A stretch of DNA of 64,000 nt from Formivibrio citricus (lineage in GTDB: Bacteria; Pseudomonadota; Gammaproteobacteria; Burkholderiales; Chitinibacteraceae), in NCBI RefSeq assembly GCF_900115065.1, contig NZ_FOVE01000005.1:1-64000 (forward strand), in the 5' to 3' direction. Made by a program: the position numbers and the translations under genes. How positions within the stretch are numbered: position 1 is the stretch's first letter; every line of letters begins with the position of its first letter. Positions 9,373-20,662 of this stretch are shown one piece after another. The notes beneath the pieces were generated by a model. The model saw only the letters and a program-made list of their open reading frames with translations, did no database searches and had not been told where the DNA came from.

Positions 9373-12300
9373 TCATGCCTGATGCAGTTGCGCAGCAAGC
9401 GCTTGTGCAAGCCTCTTCATGGCCGGGTATTCTGCGGCAGCCTCGTCGAGGCGCCCTTCCCTGCCCGCTCGCTCCAGAGACAAGGCGCGCGCAGCCAGGG
9501 ATTTCGCCCCCAACTGAATCGAAGCACCTTTGAGTTTGTGCGCGACAGTCTGGACGACCTCGGCTTGCTTGTCGTCCAGCGCTTTTTCGAGAGCGGCCAA
9601 ACATTCGATTTGCGTTGGGAAATACAATGCCAGTAATTCGTCGCGCATATCCATGCCCAGCATTTTATGAAGATCGGCAAAAGTAATTTCGATGCTGGCC
9701 AGATCGTCCCGCAGTTCATCCGATGTATCCGAAATTTCCGGATTTTCTCCGGTTGTTGTCTCTCCAGTCATCTCATCCGCATCGGGCGTCAATTCCGGCA
9801 ACCAGCGGATCAAGGCTCGCAGCAAGGTTTCACGGGTAAAAGGTTTGGAAACAAAGTCATTCATGCCTGCGGCGATGCAACGATCCGCATCGGACTTGAA
9901 CGCATTGGCCGTCAAGGCAATAATCGGAACCGAGCCCCTTTCCCCGGGCATTGCCCGAATGGCGGCAGCGGCAGAAAAACCGTCCATTTCCGGCATCTGG
10001 CAATCCATCAAAACCAGATCGTATTCCCAGCTTTCCAGTGCTGTGAGCGCAACTTTACCGTTTTCCGCCACATCTACCTGACAACCCATTCCTTCCAGCA
10101 TCAATGCAGCCAGCCTCTGATTTACCGGATTGTCTTCCGCCAACAAAATATGGGGGCGAGAGACCGGCAAATTCCATGCCTTGATGAGAGGAGGCATTTC
10201 CTGCTGTTTGCCATTCAGGCGCAGAGCGTCGCGCACGCAGTGCAGCAAATGCGACTGGTGAATCGGTTTGCCAAGACTTGTCACAAACAGGACGTCCTCC
10301 GGATTTTCATGCAGAGGCAATGAGGCAAGCACAGTCTTGAGGCGGATCAGCGGTAATTCTTTCCAGCGTGGCGAACCCGCCAAATGACGTGCGAAGGCAT
10401 ATTCTTCGCCTTGGGCTGTCTGTGCATCGACGATCGCCAGAAGAAAACTTTCACTTGTTTCCTTGGAAAGCAGCGCCTGCGCCTCCCGGAGGTTCTCGCA
10501 TCCGACGGCCACCAGGCCGATGGATTCCAGCTGCATTGCCAGTTGTTCGCGATACAAGGGGGAGGATTCCACAATCAATACTCTGCCCCCCAGGCATTCC
10601 TGGGAAAGCAGGTTCAATTCGCAACAGGCAGGGGCCTCATGCAATATCACTTCAAACCAGAACAGGGAGCCGGCCCCTGGCGTGCTTTGTACTCCCAGCA
10701 CGCCCTGCATGGTTTCGACCAGCCTGCGGCAAATGGAAAGCCCCAGCCCGGTGCCACCGAAACGGCGTGTCGTCGAGGCGTCGGCTTGGGTAAAGGGCTG
10801 AAAAAGTCTTGCTTGTACTTCCGGAGGAATGCCGATGCCAGTATCCCGCACCTCGACACGCAGACGAATTCGCCCGTCGGACCTTTCGACGATGCTGGCT
10901 CGCGCAACCACCTCGCCGTATTCGGTAAACTTGACCGCGTTGTTGAGCAAGTTGAGCAAAATCTGGCGTAACCGCACCGGATCGCCCTTTGCCCAGAGCG
11001 GGACCGTCGGGGTGACGAGGAAGGCCAGATTGATGTTCTTTGCTGCGGCCTTGGGAGTGACGATATCGAGGGAGTCTTCCAGCGCGCTACGCAGGTCGAA
11101 ATCGATCTCTTCCAGCTCAAGGCGGCCGGCCTCAATCTTCGAAAAATCCAGCAGATCGTTGATGAGTGTCAGCAAGGTATCGCCTGCCGTGTGGATCGAA
11201 TCCACGAAATCGGCCTGACGGGATGTCAGCGCTGTTTCTGCAAGCAAAGTGGAAAAACCCAGAACCGCATTCAGCGGCGTACGTATTTCGTGACTCATGT
11301 TCGCGAGGAACTCGCTCTTGGCACGACTGGCCTCTTCTGCTGCGCGCCGCGCCTCCAGAAGTGCGATTTCGTTACGCTTGCGCTCGCTGATATCAATGTT
11401 CACCCCGAGCATGCGTGTCGGGCATCCAAGATCATCGTGGCTGACCACCCGCCCTACGCCCTGAATCCAGCGCCATTCTCCGGATTTGGCCAGCATGCGG
11501 TATTCACAGGAATAATATGGAGTCTCCCCCCGCCAGTGCGCTTCGTGGGCCGCCATGGTTCGTACATAGTCATCGGGATGCACCAGTACCTGCCAGGAAA
11601 ACAGGTTCTGGTGGATATCATCGAGCGAGTATCCGATCATCTCACCCCATTTGCCGCCATATACCACCTCATTGGTCAGCAGGTTCCAGTCCCAGGTTCC
11701 AAGCCGCGCGCAGTCGATGGTAAGCGAGATCCGTTCGCGACTTTCACGCAGGTCCGCCTCTTGGCGCAGCATGTCGGTAATGTCGGCAAAAGTCCCGACT
11801 ATCCGGATGACTTCGTCCTTGGCGTTGCGTTGCTGCACCAGCCTGCTGCGGACGGAAACCACATGTCCGTCTTTGTGCTGGAAGCGGAAAACCTCTTCAA
11901 AGCGGGTCGAATGCCCTTGCACGAAAGCATCGATCAGCTGCAGGCTTCGTTCGCGGTCTTCCAGCAAAACAAGCGCTTCCCACATCGCCAGCGTGTTATC
12001 GAGTTCAAATTCCTGATAGCCGAACATGGATTTCCACTGGGCGGAATACCACATCTGCCCGGAAACGAGATCCCAATCCCAGATACCCTCCTGTGCGGCT
12101 TGCGCTGCCAGTGCAAATCGCTCCTCCGATTGGCGCAACGATTGTTCGAGCATTTTTTGCGCCGTTACATCCTGAACCACACCGATAACGCTTTTCTGGC
12201 CGTCCTCATCCTCGGCTATCAGCATGTGGATATGCTGGTAACACAACTCACCATCGGCCAACCGTACACGAAACAGCAAGGATCGCCGCCCCTGAAAATG

Positions 12301-13956
12301 CAGTGCATCGCGCAGCGAGGCAACGATCTGTTCCCTGTCGTCTTCGTGGATGTACCGGAACCATTCGGCAAAGCTGCCCGTGAAGTCCTCCTGACTGACC
12401 CCGTAGAGGGCACAAGCCTTGTTGTCGGCGCTGAAATAATTGCTGTTCGGCCACCATTGCCATACGCCCAGCTCCGCGGCATCAAGCGCTAGAGCCAGAC
12501 GGTGTTGCATCATTGCTTTTTCTTGTTCCTGTTGCCTGCGCCAGGAGATATCTCTCAGCATGAGCACGAAAAACAGGTCTTCGCCTGCAATACATTCGCC
12601 AACCGAGATTTCCGCGACAAAACGCCGCCCTTCATGGTCAATCAGCGTTCCCTCAAGTGTTTTTTCCGGAGTGCTGGCAATGAGTTCGCGGATGCGCGCC
12701 TCGTCGAAATTGATCAGTCCCGGAGTCAGTATCCCCGCATTTCGCCCCAGGATTTCTTCCTCGACGTAACCAAACAATTTCTGGGCCGCCCTGTTGAAAC
12801 TGCGTATGGCGCCTTGCCGGTCAACGGTGATGATCGATTCAGCCGTGTTGTTGAAAATGGCTTCCAGTTGCGCTTCACGGGCACGCGCGGTTGCCGACAT
12901 TTTTTCGGCCAGAAACAGGGCTATTTTGCGGGTATGGCCGGCAGCCAGTACAAACCAGGCCAGGAATAACGAAATCAGCGTTCCACCAAGCATGATGGAA
13001 AACGGATAACTTCGCTGGACGAACGGAACGATCGCTTTGTCGGTGGAAACGTTAAGAACGAATTCGGCATCGCCAAAACGCATCGGAATATCCCGCTCGA
13101 AATTCCGGCGCGCAGGCTGAGTATCCTGTGGTTTGCTTTCCTGTTCATTGTCCGAGTCAAACAACAGCGATGACGGATTTTTGGTGGCGCCGGAAAAAAG
13201 CATCACCCTCAGCGGTTGATCTTCGCTTATCTTCAAGCCGGCCATCATTCCTGGCAGGTGGATCGGGGCATAAACCCAGCCATACAGCGCTTGCCGACGC
13301 TGCTCTGGCGTCGAAACCGGCATGCCGTCGCGATAGCATGGCAGCATGAGAACGAAATATTTTCCGGGGAAAGGAGCCGACACGAGAGAAACCGGCCCAT
13401 GGACAACGACTTGTCCGGTACGCATGGCCAAATCGAGTTTTTCTTTTCGATCGGGCGCCGTTGCATTGTCAAAACCGATGGATTGCTTGTTCAGCGCATA
13501 TGGCTCCGTCATTTCAACGATGTAGCCATCGCCATTGCCTGCCGAGACGCCATAGGTTTTAAGGCGAAAAGAAGGATCGTTTCTTCTTTGCCGGGAAAGG
13601 TATTTTTCCATCCCGGTTGCTGGAACGTAACGCATGAAGCCAATACCGAGAAGGCCAGGCCTTTCCTCGGGCAGGTTGCGTCCGGCCAGGAAACGGCGCA
13701 GATCGTTCTGGTTCTGTTTGCCCTGCAAGGTTACGACCAACCCGCGGATACTGGACATCAACGACGTGGTTGCATCGAGATAAAGTGTTGCCTCCTTTTC
13801 CAGCTGGCTGCTGGCACGAAAGAAATCCGCCTGGGCCCTGGCTATGTTCTGCAAATGGACGAAGTACGCCAGCCCCAATGTAACAAGCAAACCCGTTGCG
13901 CCAACCGCAAATGCCAGTAGCCATACCTTGCCTTGAATTGTCTTGGGCAAACGCAT
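9373..13956 (-). CDS. Hybrid sensor histidine kinase: CHASE-4xPAS-HisKA-HATPase-REC-REC-HPt
   Basis: A 1527-residue membrane kinase. A transmembrane helix at about 11-32 and another at about 320-345 bracket a periplasmic CHASE ligand-binding domain. Four PAS segments follow (about 365-870), then a HisKA domain with phosphorylated His889 (SHEIRTPLN), an HATPase domain with GTGLGLS, a degenerate receiver (VESSP in place of the acidic pair, though VDAQ and GKP remain), a canonical receiver with Asp1318 ([11 protein letters not shown]), and an HPt domain with His1473 (AHKLKG). This makes a complete internal His-Asp-His phosphorelay whose final target is not encoded beside it. Signal unknown. Confidence 0.93.
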   Translation of the reverse strand: MRLPKTIQGKVWLLAFAVGATGLLVTLGLAYFVHLQNIARAQADFFRASSQLEKEATLYLDATTSLMSSIRGLVVTLQGKQNQNDLRRFLAGRNLPEERPGLLGIGFMRYVPATGMEKYLSRQRRNDPSFRLKTYGVSAGNGDGYIVEMTEPYALNKQSIGFDNATAPDRKEKLDLAMRTGQVVVHGPVSLVSAPFPGKYFVLMLPCYRDGMPVSTPEQRRQALYGWVYAPIHLPGMMAGLKISEDQPLRVMLFSGATKNPSSLLFDSDNEQESKPQDTQPARRNFERDIPMRFGDAEFVLNVSTDKAIVPFVQRSYPFSIMLGGTLISLFLAWFVLAAGHTRKIALFLAEKMSATARAREAQLEAIFNNTAESIITVDRQGAIRSFNRAAQKLFGYVEEEILGRNAGILTPGLINFDEARIRELIASTPEKTLEGTLIDHEGRRFVAEISVGECIAGEDLFFVLMLRDISWRRQQEQEKAMMQHRLALALDAAELGVWQWWPNSNYFSADNKACALYGVSQEDFTGSFAEWFRYIHEDDREQIVASLRDALHFQGRRSLLFRVRLADGELCYQHIHMLIAEDEDGQKSVIGVVQDVTAQKMLEQSLRQSEERFALAAQAAQEGIWDWDLVSGQMWYSAQWKSMFGYQEFELDNTLAMWEALVLLEDRERSLQLIDAFVQGHSTRFEEVFRFQHKDGHVVSVRSRLVQQRNAKDEVIRIVGTFADITDMLRQEADLRESRERISLTIDCARLGTWDWNLLTNEVVYGGKWGEMIGYSLDDIHQNLFSWQVLVHPDDYVRTMAAHEAHWRGETPYYSCEYRMLAKSGEWRWIQGVGRVVSHDDLGCPTRMLGVNIDISERKRNEIALLEARRAAEEASRAKSEFLANMSHEIRTPLNAVLGFSTLLAETALTSRQADFVDSIHTAGDTLLTLINDLLDFSKIEAGRLELEEIDFDLRSALEDSLDIVTPKAAAKNINLAFLVTPTVPLWAKGDPVRLRQILLNLLNNAVKFTEYGEVVARASIVERSDGRIRLRVEVRDTGIGIPPEVQARLFQPFTQADASTTRRFGGTGLGLSICRRLVETMQGVLGVQSTPGAGSLFWFEVILHEAPACCELNLLSQECLGGRVLIVESSPLYREQLAMQLESIGLVAVGCENLREAQALLSKETSESFLLAIVDAQTAQGEEYAFARHLAGSPRWKELPLIRLKTVLASLPLHENPEDVLFVTSLGKPIHQSHLLHCVRDALRLNGKQQEMPPLIKAWNLPVSRPHILLAEDNPVNQRLAALMLEGMGCQVDVAENGKVALTALESWEYDLVLMDCQMPEMDGFSAAAAIRAMPGERGSVPIIALTANAFKSDADRCIAAGMNDFVSKPFTRETLLRALIRWLPELTPDADEMTGETTTGENPEISDTSDELRDDLASIEITFADLHKMLGMDMRDELLALYFPTQIECLAALEKALDDKQAEVVQTVAHKLKGASIQLGAKSLAARALSLERAGREGRLDEAAAEYPAMKRLAQALAAQLHQA

Positions 13957-14201
13957 TGTGCGGTTATTCCTTTGAGTGCCTGTTCATAGTCTTGCTGTGA
14001 GTGCCTGATCTGGGCTCACGCGTTGCTCGGATCCTAGTCATGACTGCGGCTTGCTTCGCGCCTCCGGAGCTCGAAAACACGTCCAAGCAGCGACACAAAC
14101 TTGCGTGACTGACTACTAGGGATATTAGACCGCACGTCATCTGCCTGCCACTGGCTGCGTTATAATCCCCTCTTTCCGATCACCGCTGCATGCAACCGGC
14201 C
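13957..14201. promoter_or_regulatory. Divergent promoter region of kinase gene and metG
   Basis: This 245-base gap separates the minus-strand kinase from metG. A perfect TATAAT at 14161-14166, 36 bases before the chosen metG start, is a likely -10 element; I see no good -35 at the matching distance. No other structure was recognised. Confidence 0.4.
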
Positions 14202-16226
14202 ATGACCCGCAAGATTCTCGTTACCTCTGCCCTGCCCTATGCCAACGGCGCCATCCATCTGGGCCACCTTGTTGAATACATCCAGACCGATATCTGGGTC
14301 CGTCTGCAAAAAATGCGTGGGCACACCTGCCACTATGTTTGCGCCGACGACACGCACGGTACGCCGGTCATGCTTTCAGCCGAGAAGGCCGGCATGACGC
14401 CCGAGCAACTGATCGACCGCGTCAACGCCGAGCACCAGGCCGATTTCGCCGGCTTCCATGTCGCGTTCGATAACTACTACAGTACGCACTCGCCCGAGAA
14501 CAAGGAGCTGGTCTATCGCATCTATTCGGCGCTCAAGACCGACGGCAAGATCGTATGCCGCACCATCGAGCAGCTGTTTGATCCGGAAAAGAACATGTTC
14601 CTGCCGGATCGTTTCGTCAAGGGCGAATGCCCGAAGTGCGGCGCCAAAGATCAGTACGGCGATTCGTGCGAGGTATGCAGCGCCACCTACAGCCCGACCG
14701 AACTCAAGAACCCGTATTCCGCCGTATCCGGGGCGACGCCGGTATTGAAATCCTCCGAGCACTATTTCTTCACGCTCGGCGCCTGCCAGAATTTTCTCCA
14801 GCAGTGGACCACGCAGCCCGGCACGTTGCAGCCCGAAGCCGCCAACAAGATGCAGGAATGGCTGGCCAGTGACCTGCGCGACTGGGACATCTCGCGCGAT
14901 GCGCCCTACTTCGGCTTCGAAATTCCCGATGCGCCGGGCAAGTTCTTCTATGTCTGGCTGGATGCTCCGATCGGCTACATGGCGTCCTTCAAGAATCTCT
15001 GCGGCAAACTGGGGCTGGATTTCGACGAATACTGGAAACCTGATTCCAAAACCGAGTTGTATCACTTCATCGGCAAGGACATCCTCTATTTTCACGCCCT
15101 GTTCTGGCCGGCCACGCTCAAGTATGCCGGCCTGCGCACGCCGACCGGCATCTTCACCCACGGCTACCTGACCGTTGGCGGCCAGAAGATGAGCAAGAGC
15201 CGCGGCACCTTCATCACCGCCAAGAGCTACCTCGACCAAGGCCTGAACGCCGAGTGGCTGCGCTACTACTATGCGGCCAAGCTCAACAGCAAGATCGAGG
15301 ATATCGACCTCAACCTCGAAGACTTCGTCGCCCGCGTGAATGCCGATCTGGTCGGCAAGTACATCAACATCGCCAGCCGAGCAGCCGGTTTCATCACCAA
15401 GCGCTTTGGCGGCCAACTGGCCGCTGATCTGGGCGAGGCGCCGCTATTGACCCGCCTGCAAGCTGCCAGCGAAGAAATCGCCAAGACCTTCGAAGCACGC
15501 GAGTACGGTCATGCCATTCGCCTTGTCATGGCACTTGCCGACGAGGTCAACCAGTACGTCGATCAGAACAAGCCTTGGGAAATGGCCAAACAGGAAGGCC
15601 GCGATGCTGAACTGCAACAGGTCTGCACGGTGTTGATCAACGCCTTCCGCCTGCTCACCATCTACCTCAAGCCGGTGCTGCCAAAACTCGTCGCAGAGGT
15701 CGAAGCCTTCCTCAACATCGCACCGCTGACCTGGGCCGATGCGGCAACACTGCTCACCGGCCACACGATCAATGCTTACCAACACCTGATGACCCGCATC
15801 GACCCGAAGCAGATCGATGCCCTCGTCGAAGCCAACAAACAAACTCTGGAACCTGCCGTGACCGAACAAGCCAAACCGGAATACGAAATCCCCGCCATCG
15901 AACCGACGATCAGCATCGACGACTTCATGAAAATCGATCTGCGCGTTGCCAAGATCGTGGAGGCCAAGGCTGTCGAAGGCGCGGACAAGCTGGTCTCGCT
16001 CACGCTCGATATCGGTAGCGAAACCCGCCATGTATTCGCCGGCATCAAGTCGGCATACAAGCCGGAAGATCTGGTTGGCCGCATGACCGTGATGGTCGCC
16101 AACCTGGCGCCGCGCAAGATGAAGTTCGGCATGAGCGAGGGTATGGTGCTGGCCGCAGGCGGCGACGGCGGTCTCTACATCCTCACGCCGGACGAAGGCG
16201 CCAAGCCGGGTATGCGCGTGAAGTAA
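14202..16226 (+). CDS. metG: Methionyl-tRNA synthetase
   Basis: A 674-residue class I synthetase that charges tRNA-Met. The HIGH motif appears as HLGH in IHLGHLVEY, the zinc knuckle as CPKCGAKDQ and CEVCSATY, and the KMSKS loop as [11 protein letters not shown]. The C-terminal 110 residues ([11 protein letters not shown] onward) are the tRNA-binding dimerisation domain typical of long bacterial MetG. I prefer ATG 14202 ([16 protein letters not shown]) over 14190, since homologues start close to this strand; both are in frame. Confidence 0.97.
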   Translation: MTRKILVTSALPYANGAIHLGHLVEYIQTDIWVRLQKMRGHTCHYVCADDTHGTPVMLSAEKAGMTPEQLIDRVNAEHQADFAGFHVAFDNYYSTHSPENKELVYRIYSALKTDGKIVCRTIEQLFDPEKNMFLPDRFVKGECPKCGAKDQYGDSCEVCSATYSPTELKNPYSAVSGATPVLKSSEHYFFTLGACQNFLQQWTTQPGTLQPEAANKMQEWLASDLRDWDISRDAPYFGFEIPDAPGKFFYVWLDAPIGYMASFKNLCGKLGLDFDEYWKPDSKTELYHFIGKDILYFHALFWPATLKYAGLRTPTGIFTHGYLTVGGQKMSKSRGTFITAKSYLDQGLNAEWLRYYYAAKLNSKIEDIDLNLEDFVARVNADLVGKYINIASRAAGFITKRFGGQLAADLGEAPLLTRLQAASEEIAKTFEAREYGHAIRLVMALADEVNQYVDQNKPWEMAKQEGRDAELQQVCTVLINAFRLLTIYLKPVLPKLVAEVEAFLNIAPLTWADAATLLTGHTINAYQHLMTRIDPKQIDALVEANKQTLEPAVTEQAKPEYEIPAIEPTISIDDFMKIDLRVAKIVEAKAVEGADKLVSLTLDIGSETRHVFAGIKSAYKPEDLVGRMTVMVANLAPRKMKFGMSEGMVLAAGGDGGLYILTPDEGAKPGMRVK

Positions 16227-16248
16227 CCGCACCGCATGACTCATCGCA

Positions 16249-16281
16249 AAGGGCACGAAGCACACCAGACTTCGTGCCCTT
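16249..16281 (+). terminator. Intrinsic terminator of metG
   Basis: A perfect 12-bp stem (16249-16260 with 16270-16281) with a nine-base loop and a run of T, 23 bases after the metG stop. Confidence 0.85.
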
Positions 16282-16308
16282 TTTCATGGCTCAGTCACAG
16301 GAGCAGAG

Positions 16309-16584
16309 ATGATTGCCAAACGAATTCGGATTTACGGACGGGTGCAAGGCGTGGGCTTTCGCTGGTCGACCTGCCGCGAAGCCCGCCGTCTGGGAGTTAA
16401 AGGATGGGTACGCAATCGCGACGATGGAAGCGTGGAAATCCATGCCCAAGGCAACGCGGAATCCATCGCTGCATTGGAGGCTTGGGCAACCCAAGGCCCT
16501 CCTGCTGCGCGCGTTGACCGAATGGAGGCCACCGCAATGGCAATCGAGCTTTTCGATAATTTTATGGAATATCCGAACGGCTGA
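16309..16584 (+). CDS. Acylphosphatase
   Basis: A 91-residue acylphosphatase that hydrolyses carboxyl-phosphate bonds. The signature [10 protein letters not shown] supplies catalytic Arg18 and the second motif [12 protein letters not shown] supplies Asn36; length is standard. It lies between the metG terminator and a convergent radical SAM gene that ends nine bases away. The final residues (FMEYPNG) are slightly shortened compared with classic members. Confidence 0.92.
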   Translation: MIAKRIRIYGRVQGVGFRWSTCREARRLGVKGWVRNRDDGSVEIHAQGNAESIAALEAWATQGPPAARVDRMEATAMAIELFDNFMEYPNG

Positions 16585-16592
16585 ATGCAGCA

Positions 16593-17501
16593 TTACAAAG
16601 AAAGCCGCACTTCCAGCCCCAATCCCTCGATCCGGGCTTTAAAGGCCTCCATCCACTCAGCCGGCAGCGCACTCAGGCCCGCGCCTTCCGGCAGCATCGG
16701 ACGGCGCGCCAAGCCATAGAGCAACACTCCTTTGAGCGCCACACCTTCATCCAGCCGGGCTTTGACAAAATCCAGCCAAGCGACGATTTCCTCATCTGAA
16801 GGTGGTTCACCGTTGCGGGCGAACATGCAGGTCTGCAGCCAGGTGGAACAACGTGCAGCGGCAGAAGCCATGCGGCGCGCCACTTGTGTGGACGAGAGCA
16901 CCACCTGGTTGACGGGATTGAAACGGCCATCCGGCGCGCGGTCAAACTTGAACCAGACTTCGCCATTGAGCTGGCGCATGTTTTCAAGCGCTGACAGCAC
17001 TTCAGGCCGCCCCAACTGGCTGCCGTTGGTAATCAGCACCAACTTGATCTTGCCAACCAAACCGAAGTCTTCCAGTACGCGCCCCACGATCTCGACGCTT
17101 TGCGAAAACTGCTTGCAGGTCGTGGGCTCGCCATTGCCGGAAAAAGCGATGTCGTTCAGACGTCTGGCTTCTTCCGGTACGGAAGACTGCATGAAATCGC
17201 CCCGCACGATCTGTTGCAGCATCCAGCGCAACTCGTCTTCAAGTTGCAGTAGATCGATGTGCGGCGCAGCCCCGCGTTCAAGATCGGGAACCTGGCAATA
17301 GATGCAACGCCAGTTGCAGGCGTTATTGGGATTGAGGTTGATGCCGACCGAGACACCGCCGGCGCGTCGTGAAACCACTGGGTAGACGTAGGTCAACCCT
17401 GCGTTGTCGCGATCATGTTTTTCTACGCTCAAACGATGCTTGAGCGGGGAATCGGATACGATTTTCAAATCTCGCTTGCCTGGAGTCCATTTTATCTGCA
17501 A
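16593..17501 (-). CDS. Radical SAM protein of unknown substrate
   Basis: A 302-residue radical SAM enzyme. The cluster motif is C-x3-C-x2-C at Cys62, Cys66 and Cys69 (CNWRCIYCQ), followed by the glycine-rich FSGNGEPT motif for SAM binding. It resembles the group annotated simply as radical SAM, related to wybutosine-type and activase-like proteins; no substrate can be named. The start codon is TTG, ten bases after the universal stress protein stop, with no obvious ribosome site, which suggests translational coupling to that gene. Confidence 0.78.
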   Translation of the reverse strand: MQIKWTPGKRDLKIVSDSPLKHRLSVEKHDRDNAGLTYVYPVVSRRAGGVSVGINLNPNNACNWRCIYCQVPDLERGAAPHIDLLQLEDELRWMLQQIVRGDFMQSSVPEEARRLNDIAFSGNGEPTTCKQFSQSVEIVGRVLEDFGLVGKIKLVLITNGSQLGRPEVLSALENMRQLNGEVWFKFDRAPDGRFNPVNQVVLSSTQVARRMASAAARCSTWLQTCMFARNGEPPSDEEIVAWLDFVKARLDEGVALKGVLLYGLARRPMLPEGAGLSALPAEWMEAFKARIEGLGLEVRLSL

Positions 17502-17511
17502 AAACGGACGT

Positions 17512-17958
17512 TTATTCTTTCAATCTGACCAGCAACACGGGTACGGGAGCATGGCGTACAACGCCTTCCGCCACGCTGCCCAGCAGTACATGTTTCAGGC
17601 CGCCATACCCATGTGTGCCCATGATGATCAGGTCGGCATTCCATTTGCCTGCATCTTCAATGATGACCTCGGACATGAGCCCGCCCCAAGTCTCCAGCAT
17701 GGCCGAGTCCGGGGTGATTCCTGCGGCTTGCATGGCGGCGGTACTTTCTTTCAATACAGCCTGACCTCCTTCGCGCAGGGATGCCTGCAATCTGGGGACA
17801 TCCAGAAATTCGTTGGCACTCCATGCAAACTGCGCAAGATCGATGACATGAACCAAGCGTACCTCCGCCTCTTCGCTTTTGGCAAAACGCTTGGCCTCTT
17901 CAAGCGCGGCACGGCTGGTGGCACTGTTGTCCACGGGAACCAGAATTCGTTTGTACAT
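17512..17958 (-). CDS. Universal stress protein, UspA family
   Basis: A 148-residue single-domain Usp. The start at 17958 is set by an ideal ribosome site, AAGGAGGTG, seven or so bases upstream, and by the family opening MYKRILVPVD; the longer frame from 17997 lacks both. The nucleotide-binding motif G-x2-G-x9-G-S is intact in GTHGYGGLKHVLLGS, so this is an ATP-binding type. It precedes the radical SAM gene and is divergent from the thioesterase gene. Confidence 0.93.
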   Translation of the reverse strand: MYKRILVPVDNSATSRAALEEAKRFAKSEEAEVRLVHVIDLAQFAWSANEFLDVPRLQASLREGGQAVLKESTAAMQAAGITPDSAMLETWGGLMSEVIIEDAGKWNADLIIMGTHGYGGLKHVLLGSVAEGVVRHAPVPVLLVRLKE

Positions 17959-18084
17959 GATGCACCTCCTTGAACCAAGTCTAGCAGATAGCTGCACGCC
18001 CTCCGCAACATAGTTTCATTTCGCATTGCCCGCGTTTCAGCAACTCGATACACTGCCCCTCTGTCCAAGCCATACCTTTGCCCG

Positions 18085-18519
18085 ATGCCGAGACTTCGCC
18101 TCGATTTGCCTGAACGCATTCTCCACACGGTCGAGCTCACCGTGCGTGTAACAGACCTCAACTATGGCAACCATCTGGGCAACAATGCTCTGCTCGGGTT
18201 GCTGCATGAAGCCCGCCTGCAATGGTTCCGCGCAATGGGTCACACCGACGAACGCAATCTGGGCGGTGCCGGTATCATCCTGGCCGATGCGGCCATCGTT
18301 TTCCAGAGCGAAGCCTTCCTTGGCGAAGAACTGCTGATCGAACTGCGCGTGGGAGAAGTGAGCCGCGCCGCGTTCGATCTTTATTATGTTGTCAAATCGA
18401 AAAAAGACCTCAGACAGGTGGCCAGAGCCAAGACTGGCGTGGTATTTTTCGACTATGAAACCCGGCGCACCGCGCCGATGCCAGCCGCCTTCAGAGCGGT
18501 GATCACGGAGGAAAAATGA
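18085..18519 (+). CDS. Acyl-CoA thioesterase, hotdog fold
   Basis: A 144-residue hotdog-fold protein of the 4-hydroxybenzoyl-CoA thioesterase group. The segment LNYGNHLGNNALLGLLHEAR, with the conserved Asn-His-Leu-Gly-Asn turn and helix, and the following VFQSEAFLGEEL strand are characteristic. Likely a cytoplasmic thioesterase acting on acyl-CoA or acyl-ACP; the substrate is not inferable. It overlaps the TerB-like gene by four bases. Confidence 0.82.
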   Translation: MPRLRLDLPERILHTVELTVRVTDLNYGNHLGNNALLGLLHEARLQWFRAMGHTDERNLGGAGIILADAAIVFQSEAFLGEELLIELRVGEVSRAAFDLYYVVKSKKDLRQVARAKTGVVFFDYETRRTAPMPAAFRAVITEEK

Positions 18520-18929
18520 AAAAATATCCTTACAACAGCCCGCAAGCGATGGCGCGCATCCTGATCATGCAAATGATCGGGGACGGCAATTTCGACCCAG
18601 CCGAGATTGACGAACTGGAACATCTGAATGTCTATGAAATCATTGGCATCAACCGCAAGGATTTCATCCATGTACTGCAGGATTATTGCAACGATTTGAG
18701 CGATGAGGCCGATCAGGAAGGCAATATTCACCTAATCGACAAGCAACGCATCGACGATCTGCTGGAAACCGTGGACGAACCGCAAAAGCGCCTGGTTGTC
18801 GCGGCGCTCGCTCTCGACATCGCCAAAGCCTGCCACGACTTTTCCGAGGTGGAAATGGCTGTATTCGCCCGCATGCTCCATCGCTGGCATCTCAGCCTGG
18901 ACGATCTGCAAGCCACTTTCTCGGCCTGA
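18516..18929 (+). CDS. TerB-like tellurite-resistance-family protein
   Basis: A 137-residue acidic, all-helical protein. The spacing MARILIMQMIGDGNFDPAEIDEL, with an acidic turn after the first helix, and the later FSEVEMAVFARMLHRWHLS resemble TerB-like domains, which bind divalent metals through acidic residues. Function in housekeeping settings is unknown. Translation is coupled to the thioesterase through the overlapping ATGA, so the two proteins probably act in the same process. Confidence 0.55.
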   Translation: MKKYPYNSPQAMARILIMQMIGDGNFDPAEIDELEHLNVYEIIGINRKDFIHVLQDYCNDLSDEADQEGNIHLIDKQRIDDLLETVDEPQKRLVVAALALDIAKACHDFSEVEMAVFARMLHRWHLSLDDLQATFSA

Positions 18930-18934
18930 TCCTG

Positions 18935-18967
18935 ACAGGGGCGTTCGCGAAATGCGAGCGGCCCTGT
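18935..18967. terminator. Long imperfect hairpin between convergent genes
   Basis: A 14-bp stem with one G-G mismatch and one wobble (18935-18948 with 18954-18967) and a GAAAT loop sits between the TerB-like gene and the oppositely oriented yejF. There is no T run, so it may protect ends or serve as a weak two-way terminator. Confidence 0.45.
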
Positions 18968-18975
18968 TGCGAAAT

Positions 18976-20559
18976 TCACATAATATCCGGACTGTTCAAT
19001 CCGCTGGCTGCGAGCAGCGCTTGGGTATAAGCGCTTTGCGGCGATACAAGCACGTCCCTGACATCGCCACTTTCCACAACCCGTCCATTTTTCAAAACCA
19101 TGACCCGGTGCGCCATGGCGCGGACCAGCGCCAAGTCGTGGGTAATCAACAGGTAGCTGATACCGTACTGCTTCTGCAAATCGGCAAGCAAGACCAGCAC
19201 CTGTTTTTGCACTGTCGCATCAAGAGCGGAAGTCGGTTCATCCAGGACCAGAATGTCCGGTCGCAACATCAGTGCGCGGGCAATCGCGATACGCTGGCGC
19301 TGGCCGCCGGAAAACTCATGCGGATAGCGTTCCAGCACTTCGACAGGCAAGCCGACTTGTTCCATGACTCGTTCAGCCCGCAAACGAAGCTCGGAATTTG
19401 AAAGAGTGGCCTCGTGAACCAGCAGCCCCTCGGTGACGATCTCACCCACGGTCTGGCGCGGCGACAAAGCGCCAAACGGATCCTGGAATACAATCTGCAT
19501 ATGGCGCCGGGCCTTCCGCAGGCTTGCACCTTTCAACAAATCGAAACGTTCGCCGGCACATTCGATTTCTCCCTGCGAGCCTTGCGCAAGCCGCAACAAT
19601 GCGGTCGCCAAAGATGTTTTGCCGCTACCGGACTCACCCACGATAGCCAGTGTCTCTGCCCGTGACAGCTCAAGATCCAGCGGTTCAAGCGCTGTGAAAT
19701 ATTCGTCACGCAGGAAACGGCGCTTGCGCCATGTCTGCGCAAGCCCTCGCGCCTTCAAGATGATCCCCGAGTCAGGCAATGGGGAGGCTTGGCGGTCGGG
19801 CCGGCTTTCCAGCAACGTTCGCGTATAGGCTTCGCGGGGGGCTGCGAACAATTCAGAAGTTGTCGCTGTTTCGATAATGCGCCCGTACTGCATGACCGCG
19901 ACCCGGTCGGCAAAACGCCTGACCAGATTGAGATCATGCGTAATCAGCAGCACGGCCATATTGCGTTCGCGCTGTAGCCCGGAAAGCAGATCAAGGATTT
20001 GTGCCTGGAGCGTGACATCCAGTGCGGTCGTGGGTTCGTCGGCAATCAGCAGTTCAGGATCGCCAGCCAGTGCCATGGCAATCATGGCACGCTGGCGCTG
20101 CCCGCCCGAAAGCTGATGAGGGAACGACTGCAGACGTTTTTCCGCATCGGAGATTCCCACGCGCTCAAGCAAGGAAATCGCCTGCCCGCGGGCTTGCAGA
20201 CGCGTCAGGCCGCGATGCAGTTGCAGTACTTCACCGATCTGATCGCCGATGGAATAGAGGGGATTCAGTGCCGTCATCGGCTCCTGAAAAATCATGGCGA
20301 TACGGTTACCGCGCAAAGCGCGCAAACGCGATTCCGGCAGGGCCAGCAGGTTTTCCTCTCTGTATCTGATCTCGCCTTCCAGCCGGGCACCCGGATCCAG
20401 CCGCAAAACAGCCCGGGCCGTCACGCTCTTGCCCGATCCCGATTCGCCTACGAGTGCGAGCCTTTCGCCCGCCTTGATGGCGAATGAAATACCGTTCACG
20501 GCAGGTTGCCTGGAAGAAGGAAAGTGTACAGAGAGATTGGAAATTTCAAGCAACGGCAT
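18976..20559 (-). CDS. yejF: Oligopeptide/microcin C-type ABC transporter, fused double ATPase
   Basis: A 527-residue fusion of two ABC ATPases of the oligopeptide importer family. Each half carries a Walker A (GESGSGKS and GESGSGKT), a signature (LSGGQRQRA and FSGGQRQRI) and a Walker B ([10 protein letters not shown] and LDEPTSALD). The fused form matches YejF, which energises YejABE uptake of peptides and microcin C in enterobacteria. I start at 20559 ([13 protein letters not shown]); the longer frame from 20589 adds ten unaligned residues. No permease or binding-protein gene is in the window, so it must work with subunits encoded elsewhere. Confidence 0.88.
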   Translation of the reverse strand: MPLLEISNLSVHFPSSRQPAVNGISFAIKAGERLALVGESGSGKSVTARAVLRLDPGARLEGEIRYREENLLALPESRLRALRGNRIAMIFQEPMTALNPLYSIGDQIGEVLQLHRGLTRLQARGQAISLLERVGISDAEKRLQSFPHQLSGGQRQRAMIAMALAGDPELLIADEPTTALDVTLQAQILDLLSGLQRERNMAVLLITHDLNLVRRFADRVAVMQYGRIIETATTSELFAAPREAYTRTLLESRPDRQASPLPDSGIILKARGLAQTWRKRRFLRDEYFTALEPLDLELSRAETLAIVGESGSGKTSLATALLRLAQGSQGEIECAGERFDLLKGASLRKARRHMQIVFQDPFGALSPRQTVGEIVTEGLLVHEATLSNSELRLRAERVMEQVGLPVEVLERYPHEFSGGQRQRIAIARALMLRPDILVLDEPTSALDATVQKQVLVLLADLQKQYGISYLLITHDLALVRAMAHRVMVLKNGRVVESGDVRDVLVSPQSAYTQALLAASGLNSPDIM

Positions 20560-20662
20560 GGAATCGGGAACTCCGCTAATCGGTAGCACTATAACCTTTT
20601 CGCCTGCGCCTCAGAAAGTGCTGTCTATGATGGGGAATGCCCGAGACCAGAAAGGATTCGTC

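Noticed and set aside
11191-12492. 433-codon frame opposite the hybrid kinase
   Set aside because: Antisense to PAS domains with readable motifs; no start site or family match.
14376-15416. 346-codon frame opposite metG
   Set aside because: Fully antisense to the synthetase core, with no homology that I recognise.
20294-20662. Upstream extension of the Memo gene
   Set aside because: This part is antisense to yejF and lacks family similarity; the real start at 20663 has a ribosome site.
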